Shown: positions 52,241 through 59,582 of the stretch, piece after piece
Numbering within the stretch: position 1 is the first letter of the stretch
Layout of the letters: each line of letters starts with the position of its first letter
Origin: JBLEFH01 sp047345645
GTDB lineage: Bacteria; Pseudomonadota; Alphaproteobacteria; Rhodobacterales; Rhodobacteraceae
Length of the DNA stretch: 64,000 nt
NCBI GenBank assembly: GCA_047345645.1
Contig: JBLEFH010000007.1
Direction: 5' to 3' (one strand)
Notes under the pieces: generated by a model
The model's database searches: none
What the model was told of the DNA's origin: nothing
Seen by the model: only the letters and a program-made list of their open reading frames with translations
Position numbers and translations under genes: made by a program

Positions 52241-53023
52241 ATGGCGCTTCCCGAATTCACGCTGCGCCAGCTTCTTGAAGCTGGTGTTCACTTTGGTCAC
52301 CAGACCCACCGTTGGAACCCGAAGATGGACCAGTTCATCTACGGCGCAAAAAACGGCATCCACATTCTCGACCTGACCCAGACGGTCCCGATGCTCGACG
52401 CGGCTCTGGAAGCCGTGCGCAAGACCACCTCGAAAGGTGGCCGCATTCTGTTCGTTGGCACCAAGCGTCAGGCACAGCGCCCGATCGCGGAAGCCGCTGA
52501 GAAATCGGCGCAGTATTTCATGAATCACCGCTGGCTCGGCGGCACGCTGACCAACTGGAAAACCGTGTCGAACTCCATCGGCCGTCTCAAGACGATCAAT
52601 GAGCAGATGTCGGAAGGCGCTGCGGGCCTCACCAAGAAAGAGCGCCTGAACATGGAGCGCGAGCAGGACAAGCTGCAAGCATCGCTCGGCGGGATCGCCG
52701 AAATGGGCGGTGTGCCGGACCTGATGTTCGTGATCGACACCAACAAGGAAGATCTGGCGATTGCCGAAGCCAAGAAGCTGGGCATCCCGGTTGTGGCTGT
52801 GGTCGACTCCAACTCGTCGCCCGATGGCATCGACTATCCGATCCCCGGCAATGACGACGCGGCCCGCGCGATTGCCCTTTACTGCGATCTGGTGGCCCGT
52901 GCGGCGCTGGACGGCATGGCGGCACAGCTCGGCAATGCCGGTGTGGACCTTGGCGAGATGGAAGAGCTTCCGGCAGAGGAAGCCGCAGCGGTTGAAGAAG
53001 CTGCTGAAAACACCGACGCCTAA
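52241..53023 (+). CDS. rpsB: 30S ribosomal protein S2
   Basis: 260 residues. Seen: LPEFTLRQLLEAGVHFGHQT, RWNPKMDQFIYG, HRWLGGTLTNWKTVSNSI and PVVAVVDSNSSPDGIDYPIP, the S2 core that sits at the back of the 30S subunit. An acidic C-terminal tail (MEELPAEEAAAVEEAAENTD) extends beyond the E. coli protein, usual in this family group. Start ATG 52241 with AAAGGA upstream. Followed by tsf in the universally conserved pair. Confidence 0.97.
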   Translation: MALPEFTLRQLLEAGVHFGHQTHRWNPKMDQFIYGAKNGIHILDLTQTVPMLDAALEAVRKTTSKGGRILFVGTKRQAQRPIAEAAEKSAQYFMNHRWLGGTLTNWKTVSNSIGRLKTINEQMSEGAAGLTKKERLNMEREQDKLQASLGGIAEMGGVPDLMFVIDTNKEDLAIAEAKKLGIPVVAVVDSNSSPDGIDYPIPGNDDAARAIALYCDLVARAALDGMAAQLGNAGVDLGEMEELPAEEAAAVEEAAENTDA

Positions 53024-53048
53024 GCCTACATAACTGACATAATTCTGA

Positions 53049-53071
53049 CGCAACCCGTCTCTAGGGTTGCG
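53049..53071 (+). promoter_or_regulatory. Intercistronic hairpin between rpsB and tsf
   Basis: CGCAACCC (53049-53056) pairs with GGGTTGCG (53064-53071) around GTCTCTA. There is no T-run, so it is more likely an RNA-processing or stabilising element than a terminator, allowing rpsB and tsf levels to differ. Confidence 0.6.
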
Positions 53072-53106
53072 CCTCAATTATCGCCTTATCATTCAAGGAG
53101 AGAGAT

Positions 53107-53982
53107 ATGGCTATTACTGCTGCACAAGTGAAAGAACTGCGCGAGATGACCGGCGCAGGCATGATGGATGCCAAAAAAGCGCTGACCGAAACCGATGGCG
53201 ATATGGATGCTGCGGTCGATTGGCTGCGCACCAAGGGTCTGGCGAAAGCTGCCAAGAAATCGGATCGCACCGCGGCCGAAGGTCTTGTGGCTGTGAAGGT
53301 CGAAGGCGGCAAGGGTGTCGCTGTCGAGGTGAACTCGGAGACCGACTTCGTTGCGAAAAACGCGGATTTCCAGAGCATGGTGACCCAGATCGCTGGCGCC
53401 GCCCATGGTCAGGACAATCTGGAATCGCTGCTTCAGGCAGAGGTCAACGGCAAGTCGGTGAACGATCTCGTCACCAACGCGATTGCGACCATCGGTGAGC
53501 ATATGGCCGTGCGCCGCATGGAAAGCATCGAAGGCGACAGCGTGGCCGATTACGTGCACAATGCCGCCGCTGATGGCATCGGCAAAATCGGCGTTCTCGT
53601 CGCGATGAAGGGTCAGGACAACGGTATCGGCCGCCAGATCGCGATGCATATCGCGGCGACCAACCCCGAAGCGCTGAACGAGTCCGAGCTGGACGCAGCC
53701 TTCATCGAGCGTGAGAAAAACGTGCTGACCGAGCAGGCCCGCGAGAGCGGCAAGCCGGAGAATGTCATCGAGAAGATGATCGAAGGCCGTATGCAGAAAT
53801 TCCTCAAGGAAGTGACGCTCGTGAACCAGCCCTTCGTCATCAACCCGGACATCACCGTGGGCGACGCGGCGAAGGAAGCCGGTGTTGAGATCCTCGGCTT
53901 CATCCGCATGGGTGTCGGCGAAGGCATCGAGAAGAAAGAAGAGAACTTCGCGGAAGAAGTGGCGAAAGCTGCTGGCAACTAA
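53107..53982 (+). CDS. tsf: Elongation factor Ts
   Basis: 291 residues. Guanine-nucleotide exchange factor for EF-Tu. Seen: VKELREMTGAGMMDAKKALT (UBA-like N-terminus), VNSETDFVAKNADFQSMVTQ (EF-Tu contact TDFV), IGVLVAMKGQDNGIGRQIAM and FLKEVTLVNQPFVINPDITV. AAGGAG is six bases before ATG. It ends at a strong terminator. Confidence 0.97.
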   Translation: MAITAAQVKELREMTGAGMMDAKKALTETDGDMDAAVDWLRTKGLAKAAKKSDRTAAEGLVAVKVEGGKGVAVEVNSETDFVAKNADFQSMVTQIAGAAHGQDNLESLLQAEVNGKSVNDLVTNAIATIGEHMAVRRMESIEGDSVADYVHNAAADGIGKIGVLVAMKGQDNGIGRQIAMHIAATNPEALNESELDAAFIEREKNVLTEQARESGKPENVIEKMIEGRMQKFLKEVTLVNQPFVINPDITVGDAAKEAGVEILGFIRMGVGEGIEKKEENFAEEVAKAAGN

Positions 53983-54004
53983 ACCGCGCCTCTCAGAAGA
54001 AAGA

Positions 54005-54031
54005 AAGCCCCGCCACTGTGCGGGGCTTTTT
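54005..54031. terminator. Terminator after tsf
   Basis: AAGCCCCGC (54005-54013) with GCGGGGCTT (54020-54028), loop of six, T-run to 54031. The preceding A-rich bases allow it to serve the convergent nicotinamidase gene too. Confidence 0.88.
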
Positions 54032-54069
54032 GTTTCTTGGGGAGGGGGCGCGTTCTGAAGCGGCGCGCC

Positions 54070-54672
54070 TCAGATAAATGTCACGCCCGCCGCCCGCATA
54101 TTCGCCAGCGCCGCCTCTTTCGAGCCGTCTGTGTCAATCGCCCGTGTCAGATCCAGCGCCACCGATGTGTCAAGACCAAGCCGCGCCGCATCCACCGCCG
54201 ACCATGCGACACAGAAATCCTGCGCCAGCCCCATCAGTGTCACCGCCTCGACACCATGGTCGCGCAGATAGCCCTCCAGTCCGGTTTTCGTCTCCTTGTC
54301 ATTCTCGAAAAACGCCGAATAACTGTCGATTTTGGGATTGCTGCCCTTGCGAAGAATAAGGTCCGCGCGACTCAGGTCCAGATCGTCGTGAAATGCTGCA
54401 CCTTCGCTGCCGATGAGGCAGTGGGCGGGCCAAAGGATCTGCGGACCGTAAGGCATATCAACAGTTTCAAAGGAAGATTTTCCGGGATGGTTGGGTGCGA
54501 GAGAAAGATGGTCTTCGGGGTGCCAGTCCTGTGTGAGCACCACGAGGTCAGATGTAAACATTGCTGCGTTTATACCCGCAACAATCTCGTCCCCACCCGT
54601 GACCGCCAGGGCCCCACCGGGACAAAAATCTTTTTGCATATCAATGACCAGCAAAGCGTTTTTCATGGACAT
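54070..54672 (-). CDS. pncA: Nicotinamidase
   Basis: 200 residues. It deamidates nicotinamide to nicotinate for NAD salvage. Seen: catalytic Asp 11 (LLVIDMQKDFCPGGALAV), metal ligands in TQDWHPEDH (Asp 49, His 51, His 55), Lys 109 (LILRKG) and Cys 154 (LMGLAQDFCVAWSAVDAA), so the Asp-Lys-Cys triad is complete. A second start two codons later (MKN) is equally possible. Monocistronic. Confidence 0.94.
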   Translation of the reverse strand: MSMKNALLVIDMQKDFCPGGALAVTGGDEIVAGINAAMFTSDLVVLTQDWHPEDHLSLAPNHPGKSSFETVDMPYGPQILWPAHCLIGSEGAAFHDDLDLSRADLILRKGSNPKIDSYSAFFENDKETKTGLEGYLRDHGVEAVTLMGLAQDFCVAWSAVDAARLGLDTSVALDLTRAIDTDGSKEAALANMRAAGVTFI

Positions 54673-55021
54673 TCTCCCTCGCGATATATCACGAATGTGT
54701 TATAAACTTATGTTAAAGAGCACATATAAAGGAGGAAGCAGGAATGATCGTAACGTTTCGTCGCCAAGATAAGTTAAAGTTGGCAACTAATCTGACGTAT
54801 TTTCAAAGCGCTTCCGACAGTCAACGTCTCTTTATAAGCGAGATACCGCCTTCGCGCCCCGTTGTGAAGGCCACTGGTCTTGCGAAAGCTCCGCCACACA
54901 TCCGATAAATCCCGCAGCATAGGCCACCCCACCTGAGCCACACTGCCACGCCTCACCCCCGTGTCAGTCACGCCAACCGGTCTGAATACAAATTGGCTTT
55001 CTGAAGGAAGGAGCAATGGGA
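54673..55021. other. AT-richer intergenic region before the GH1 gene
   Basis: About 350 bp, visibly AT-richer than its surroundings at 54680-54860. It contains a candidate 54-codon gene (54744-54908) and the GH1 leader (54909-55021). No mobile-element ends or tRNA were seen. A leftward 80-codon frame (54774-55016) overlaps both and lacks a credible ribosome-binding site. Confidence 0.5.
54744..54908 (+). CDS. Candidate 54-aa small protein
   Basis: Not recognised. Starts MIVTFRRQDKLKLATNLTYF and ends AKAPPHIR. An excellent ribosome-binding site (AAAGGAGGA, GGAGG eight bases before ATG) with AT-rich, promoter-like sequence upstream (TATAAA at 54705 region) supports translation. The protein is basic, has no membrane segment, and composition differs from neighbours. 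It could be a degraded remnant of a longer gene, a genuine small protein, or a leader of the GH1 gene 113 bases downstream. Confidence 0.4.
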   Translation: MIVTFRRQDKLKLATNLTYFQSASDSQRLFISEIPPSRPVVKATGLAKAPPHIR

Positions 55022-56347
55022 ATGATCACAATCCCGGACGCAATGCGCCGTGATTTCACCTTTGGCGTGGCCACGGCCAGCTATCAGGTGGAGGGTGCGC
55101 TCGACGCCGATGGACGGCTCGAGAGCATCTGGGATGTGTTCGCCGCCACGCCCGGCAAGACGCGCAACGGCGAGAGTGGCGACCCGGCCTGCGATCATTA
55201 CCACCGCTGGGAAGCCGATCTAGATCTGATCGCGGATCTCGGCTTCGACCTCTACCGTTTCTCGATTGCCTGGCCGCGGGTGATGCACCGCGACGGCACG
55301 CGCAACAAGGCGGGGATCGCCTTCTATCGCAACATTCTCGAAGGGCTGAAGGCGCGCGGGATCAAAGCGTCGGTCACGCTCTATCACTGGGATCTGCCGC
55401 AATGGATGGAAGAACGCGGCGGCTGGACCAACCGCGAAACCGCCTATCGCTTCGCTGATTACGCGGAGATGATGGCGACCGAATTTCGCGGGCTTGTCGA
55501 TCAATGGATCACGGTGAACGAGCCGTGGGTCTCCGCATGGCTCGGCTACGGCGTCGGCGTTCACGCGCCCGGCCGCGCCGATCCCAAACTCGCCCGGCAA
55601 GCCGCGCATCATCTGCTCCTCGCGCATGCGCTCGGCCTCGAGAAGCTGCGCGCCATCGACCCGGATACACCCGCAGGCATCGCCCTCAACCTCTACGCCG
55701 TCTATGGCGCGGCCCCCGGTGCCGAAGAAGCGGCGCTGCTCGCCAATGCCTATCAGAATGACTGGTTTCTCGGTCCGCTCTTCGGCGAGGGCTATCCCGC
55801 CGCGCTCGATCGTCTCTGGCCGAACACCGCCCCGCTGATCCTCGACGGAGATATGGAGAATATCCGCGCCCCGATGGATTTCCTCGGCATCAACACCTAC
55901 ACACCGCTGCGTGTGTCTTACGCCGAGCCGGACGCCTTCCGGGAATTTGTCCCGGACGGCGCGCCGACCACGACCATGGGCTGGGAGATCTTTCCCGACT
56001 CGATGCGCGACATGTTGCTGCGCACCCATCAGACCTACCCGGACCTGCCGCCGCTCTACGTGACGGAAAATGGCTGTTCGCTTGACGATGCGCTGGTGGA
56101 TGGCGAGGTTAATGATCAGATTCGTATAAAATACTTTACAGACCATCTCGCCGCTGCGGCCGACGCGATGGCCGAGGGCGTTGATCTGCGCGGCTATTAT
56201 GTCTGGTCCTTCCTCGACAATTTCGAATGGGCGGAAGGCTACGCCAAGCGCTTCGGCATCGTCCATGTGAGCTATGACACCCAAGAAAGAACCCTCAAAA
56301 ACAGTGCCCTCAATTGGAAATCCGCCCTGGCAGGCCGTCATGCCTGA
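55022..56347 (+). CDS. GH1 beta-glucosidase
   Basis: 441 residues. It hydrolyses terminal beta-glucosides in the cytoplasm (no signal peptide). Seen: FTFGVATASYQVEGALDADG, FYRFSIAWPRV-type DLYRFSIAWPRVMHRDG, YHWDLPQWMEERGGW, WITVNEPWVSAW with acid/base Glu 167, YVTENGCSLDD with nucleophile Glu 349, and YYVWSFLDNFEWAEGYAKRF. ATG 55022 is preferred over ATG 55016, because GGAG (55010-55013) is 8 bases from the former and only 2 from the latter. No sugar transporter or regulator adjoins. Confidence 0.93.
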   Translation: MITIPDAMRRDFTFGVATASYQVEGALDADGRLESIWDVFAATPGKTRNGESGDPACDHYHRWEADLDLIADLGFDLYRFSIAWPRVMHRDGTRNKAGIAFYRNILEGLKARGIKASVTLYHWDLPQWMEERGGWTNRETAYRFADYAEMMATEFRGLVDQWITVNEPWVSAWLGYGVGVHAPGRADPKLARQAAHHLLLAHALGLEKLRAIDPDTPAGIALNLYAVYGAAPGAEEAALLANAYQNDWFLGPLFGEGYPAALDRLWPNTAPLILDGDMENIRAPMDFLGINTYTPLRVSYAEPDAFREFVPDGAPTTTMGWEIFPDSMRDMLLRTHQTYPDLPPLYVTENGCSLDDALVDGEVNDQIRIKYFTDHLAAAADAMAEGVDLRGYYVWSFLDNFEWAEGYAKRFGIVHVSYDTQERTLKNSALNWKSALAGRHA

Positions 56348-56492
56348 CAGTTTTACCTTGACAAGAATAAACCTTTCCAAATCCACGCTAACGAAGAATT
56401 CAGGATGGTTAATAGAGCATTACCGAAAAAATTATCGCGCCTTTAACTCCGCGACTCGCAATGTCAGCCACACCCAACAACTGGAGTTATGA

Positions 56493-58376
56493 ATGGCCCT
56501 TTTTAAAGTTTCGACGAAAGCTCAATTCTACAACGCGCTTGAGAAGGCAAGCAGCGGCGACACCATCGAGCTGACGAAAAACCTGGACAACGCATCCGCG
56601 CTTTATATCCAGAACCAACGGTTCAACGCGGACAATCCCATCACGATCACCGCCTCCGAAGGCGTCGAGGTCGAGTCGCGTTTTGTCATCCGCGAGTCTC
56701 AAGGCGTGACGATTGAAGATATGACGATCACCGCGGAAAACTGGGTTCCGAACACCAAGCATGCGGGCGCCGAGCGCCTGATCCGTGTCGCCGACAGCCA
56801 CGGCATCACCATTAACGATGTGGATTTTCGCGGTCGGATCGTTTCTCAAGAGGAGTATAACGAGCTCAAAGCCAACAATTTTCAGTCGATCCACTATCGC
56901 GCAGACCACGCGACCTATGTTGGCCTCGGCATTCGGGGCTCGACAGATGTCGAAGTGTCGGGCTCAAGTTTTAAAGAGCTGAATCATGGGATCGAAATCG
57001 GCGGCTGGGGCAAAACGCCGAGCCGGAATGTCACGATTGAAGACAATTACTTCACCGAGATCCGAACCGATGGCATCCGCGGCGGCGACCATGACGGCAC
57101 CACGATTGCGCGCAACATTTTCGAAAACTTCAATCCCTATCGCAACGCGACCGACACCGGTGGCGACCATGGCGATTTCATCCAGTATTGGGCGAATGGC
57201 GATTATTACGGGATCAAGAATTTCACGATCGAAGACAATGTGTTCAATCAGCAGGGCAATGAATGGACGCAGACAATTTTCGGTCGCCATGCCCTTCAGG
57301 GCGACACCGAATACAAAGACGTGCCTTTCGAGAACTTCAAAATTACCGGCAACCAGATTCTGAATGGCCATCTTCATGGCATCACCCTGACGGGGATCAA
57401 CGGCCTTGAAGTCACCGACAACATGGTGCTCGGCAACGAGCTGAGCCTCAATCTTGAAACGGGCCGCATGACCCATCCGGTGCACGTCCCGTCAATAAAT
57501 ATCGGCTTTGAGTCGGATGGCGGCGACTCTGGTCGCTACAACCTTGCAAACGGGACATTCTACAATTCGAAGACGGGTCAATGGACCGAGACGGCACTGA
57601 CGCAAAACGCAATCGTCGCAAACAATGTGACGATGCTTCCGCGCACAACTGGCGAGAATGCGCTGAAAAATATGGATGCGCTCTCCATCGATGTGACGGA
57701 CTCGTTCGTTCTCAATTTACAGCAGGACGGGCATGCAGAGTGGCTCGAAAGCTATACAAAGTATCTGACAAAGATGGAAAGCATCGGCGACGATGCGAGC
57801 CTGTCCACCACTGAACGATATGACGCCTATGACGCCGCTGGTAAAGCGCTTCAGATTGATCTCGGTTTCATTGAAGACAATGGCGAGAACTTCCTCGACG
57901 GAAGTGGCGAAACGGACACTGGTGATGGAAGCGTCAGCGGCGGTCTCATTTCCATTGCGGATGCGTTTGAAAAGGTTCTGGAGCAAGTCACGGGCCGCGC
58001 GGACTTGTCGAGCGCAAGTGAACTTGTCTACGTCGCCAAAGGCCAGAAGAGCTTTCTCAACGGCAATGGCGGCGCCGATCAATTCATCTATGCCGATGCA
58101 AACAAGGATCAGCACCGTCTTGTCCATTTCAGCGAAGATGATGCGGTCGACCTCTCTCGCGTGTTCGAGGGGAGCGGGATCAATGAGAACAACTACGACG
58201 ACTACGTCGATGTTGTCAGCCGCGAGTTCAGCAATGGCGCGACGCGCACTGAGATCTCCGTGGATCTTGACGGTGCCGGAAACGCGGAAGATTCGGTGAT
58301 GTCGATCACGATCCACCGCGCCTATCTCGGCACCGTGGATGATATGCTCGACGACGGGACGCTGATCCTTTTCTAA
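56493..58376 (+). CDS. Beta-helix protein with type I secretion C-terminal domain
   Basis: 627 residues, no signal peptide. Residues ~1-30 (KAQFYNALEKASSGDTIELT) match the start of pectate-lyase-like/chondroitinase-B-like folds. Then come ~350 residues of parallel beta-helix turns (GVTIEDMTITAENW, HGITINDVDFRG, STDVEVSGSSFKELNHGIEI, NVTIEDNYFTEIRTDGIRGG, NFTIEDNVFNQQGNEWTQ). A Gly/Asp/Ser linker at ~469-484 leads to a T1SS target domain (FSEDDAVDLSRVFEGSG, EISVDLDGAGNAEDSV, DGTLILF at the end). It is probably exported by an ABC-type I system encoded elsewhere and acts on or binds extracellular polysaccharide. GGAG precedes ATG 56493. Confidence 0.82.
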   Translation: MALFKVSTKAQFYNALEKASSGDTIELTKNLDNASALYIQNQRFNADNPITITASEGVEVESRFVIRESQGVTIEDMTITAENWVPNTKHAGAERLIRVADSHGITINDVDFRGRIVSQEEYNELKANNFQSIHYRADHATYVGLGIRGSTDVEVSGSSFKELNHGIEIGGWGKTPSRNVTIEDNYFTEIRTDGIRGGDHDGTTIARNIFENFNPYRNATDTGGDHGDFIQYWANGDYYGIKNFTIEDNVFNQQGNEWTQTIFGRHALQGDTEYKDVPFENFKITGNQILNGHLHGITLTGINGLEVTDNMVLGNELSLNLETGRMTHPVHVPSINIGFESDGGDSGRYNLANGTFYNSKTGQWTETALTQNAIVANNVTMLPRTTGENALKNMDALSIDVTDSFVLNLQQDGHAEWLESYTKYLTKMESIGDDASLSTTERYDAYDAAGKALQIDLGFIEDNGENFLDGSGETDTGDGSVSGGLISIADAFEKVLEQVTGRADLSSASELVYVAKGQKSFLNGNGGADQFIYADANKDQHRLVHFSEDDAVDLSRVFEGSGINENNYDDYVDVVSREFSNGATRTEISVDLDGAGNAEDSVMSITIHRAYLGTVDDMLDDGTLILF

Positions 58377-58383
58377 AACCCAC

Positions 58384-58400
58384 GCGGCTCAATGAGCCGC
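58384..58400. repeat. Perfect inverted repeat GCGGCTC-AAT-GAGCCGC
   Basis: Seven-base stem with a three-base loop just after the beta-helix gene, without a T-run, immediately before the main terminator. It may stabilise the 3' end of the mRNA. Confidence 0.5.
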
Positions 58401-58413
58401 ATCCCCAAAACCC

Positions 58414-58443
58414 AAAAGGCGCGGGTCAAACCGCGCCTTTTTT
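58414..58443. terminator. Bidirectional terminator between beta-helix gene and opgC
   Basis: AAAAGGCGCGG (58414-58424) and CCGCGCCTTTT (58431-58441) with a 6-base loop and TTTTTT (58438-58443). Symmetrical, so it serves both convergent genes. Confidence 0.9.
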
Positions 58444-59582
58444 CATGCGGATTTACGTGTCCGCGTTGCCGCACTCGACTTGGCCAGACGTCGCGCTTTG
58501 ATCTCGTGATAGAGATATGCCGCGAGCCAGAGGGCGGTGATGGCCCAGAGGTCGATGGCGAGGCGGATCGGCACCGTTTGCACTTCAGGGTGGCGCTGCA
58601 TGGCGTCGCCGAGGACGGAAAGCAACACGCAGATGAAGAAGGACCAGAGACCGCCGCGGCCGATATCGGACATGGCGCGACCCAGAAGCGTTTGCGCGAG
58701 CCAGCGCAGCGGCGGTGCCAGAGGGACGGCGACCAGCCAGCTTGCGGCGATGATCGCCATGAACCGGGTCTCGTCGAGGCGCCATTTGTTGATCTCGCCA
58801 TAGAGCGGCTTGAGCGTCTCGCGGATGGTTTTGCCGGTCTCGCCCATGAGGGGGGCGAGGTCGATCACCATGCCGTAGAGCACCACGGCGGCAGCGATTA
58901 CGGTGAGAAGCCGGGAATGTTCCATCAGCTTCGGCATCATCTCCTTGCGGAAGAGGCCCATGGCGACACCGGAGAAAAACAGCATTTGCCAGCCGAAGGG
59001 GTTGAACAGCATCCCGTTTTTCTCGTGGCTCGGGATGATCATCATGTTGAGCTCGGGCGCGAACCACCAAAGGACGACCGAGACCGCCGCGAAGGGCAGC
59101 GGCCAGCGGCGCAGGAGCGGCACCAAAATCGGGGCGCTCGCGATCAGGATCACGTAGACGGCCAGCACGTCGAGCAGATTGGGCTGGAGCCACATGGACG
59201 CCACGGAGATCAGGTAATTCAGCGGATCCTCGACCAGCCATGCCGCGTATCCGTTCCAGATCGCGCGGTGCTCATAGCCATTGGCGAGCAGCCAAGCGGA
59301 GAGTGCAGCCATGATCAGCGCGCCGATCACAAGGGCGCGCCAGACCTCGAAGGCGCGGCGGGCAAAGCGCCAGCGGGCGGCTTTCAGACCTTCGCGCGCC
59401 TCGGTCATCACCCAGACGAGGCCGACCAGAAAGCCCGAGAGCAGAACGAACAGCTCAGCCGCATCGAAGATCATGAACCGCGCCAACGTGCCCTCGCGGA
59501 GCACCGAGACGGGCATGTGGTCGATCATAATGCACAGCAGCGCGTAGCCGCGCAGCATATCAAGCTGGATAATCCGATTCAT
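58443..59582 (-). CDS. opgC: OpgC-type succinyl/acyl transferase of periplasmic glucans
   Basis: 379 residues, with about ten hydrophobic segments: MNRIIQLDMLRGYALLCIMI (OpgC/acyltransferase 3 N-terminus), FMIFDAAELFVLLSGFLVGL, NYLISVASMWLQPNLLDVLA and PFGWQMLFFSGVAMGLFRKE. It decorates osmoregulated periplasmic glucans with succinyl groups, adding negative charge. Start at ATG 59582 overlapping the opgH stop (ATGA); a frame start at 59600 is less likely. Third gene of opgG-opgH-opgC. Confidence 0.9.
   Translation of the reverse strand: MNRIIQLDMLRGYALLCIMIDHMPVSVLREGTLARFMIFDAAELFVLLSGFLVGLVWVMTEAREGLKAARWRFARRAFEVWRALVIGALIMAALSAWLLANGYEHRAIWNGYAAWLVEDPLNYLISVASMWLQPNLLDVLAVYVILIASAPILVPLLRRWPLPFAAVSVVLWWFAPELNMMIIPSHEKNGMLFNPFGWQMLFFSGVAMGLFRKEMMPKLMEHSRLLTVIAAAVVLYGMVIDLAPLMGETGKTIRETLKPLYGEINKWRLDETRFMAIIAASWLVAVPLAPPLRWLAQTLLGRAMSDIGRGGLWSFFICVLLSVLGDAMQRHPEVQTVPIRLAIDLWAITALWLAAYLYHEIKARRLAKSSAATRTRKSA

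Noticed and set aside
54774..55016. 80-codon leftward frame between pncA and GH1 genes
   Set aside because: Overlaps the better-supported small frame and the GH1 leader, and lacks a ribosome-binding site.
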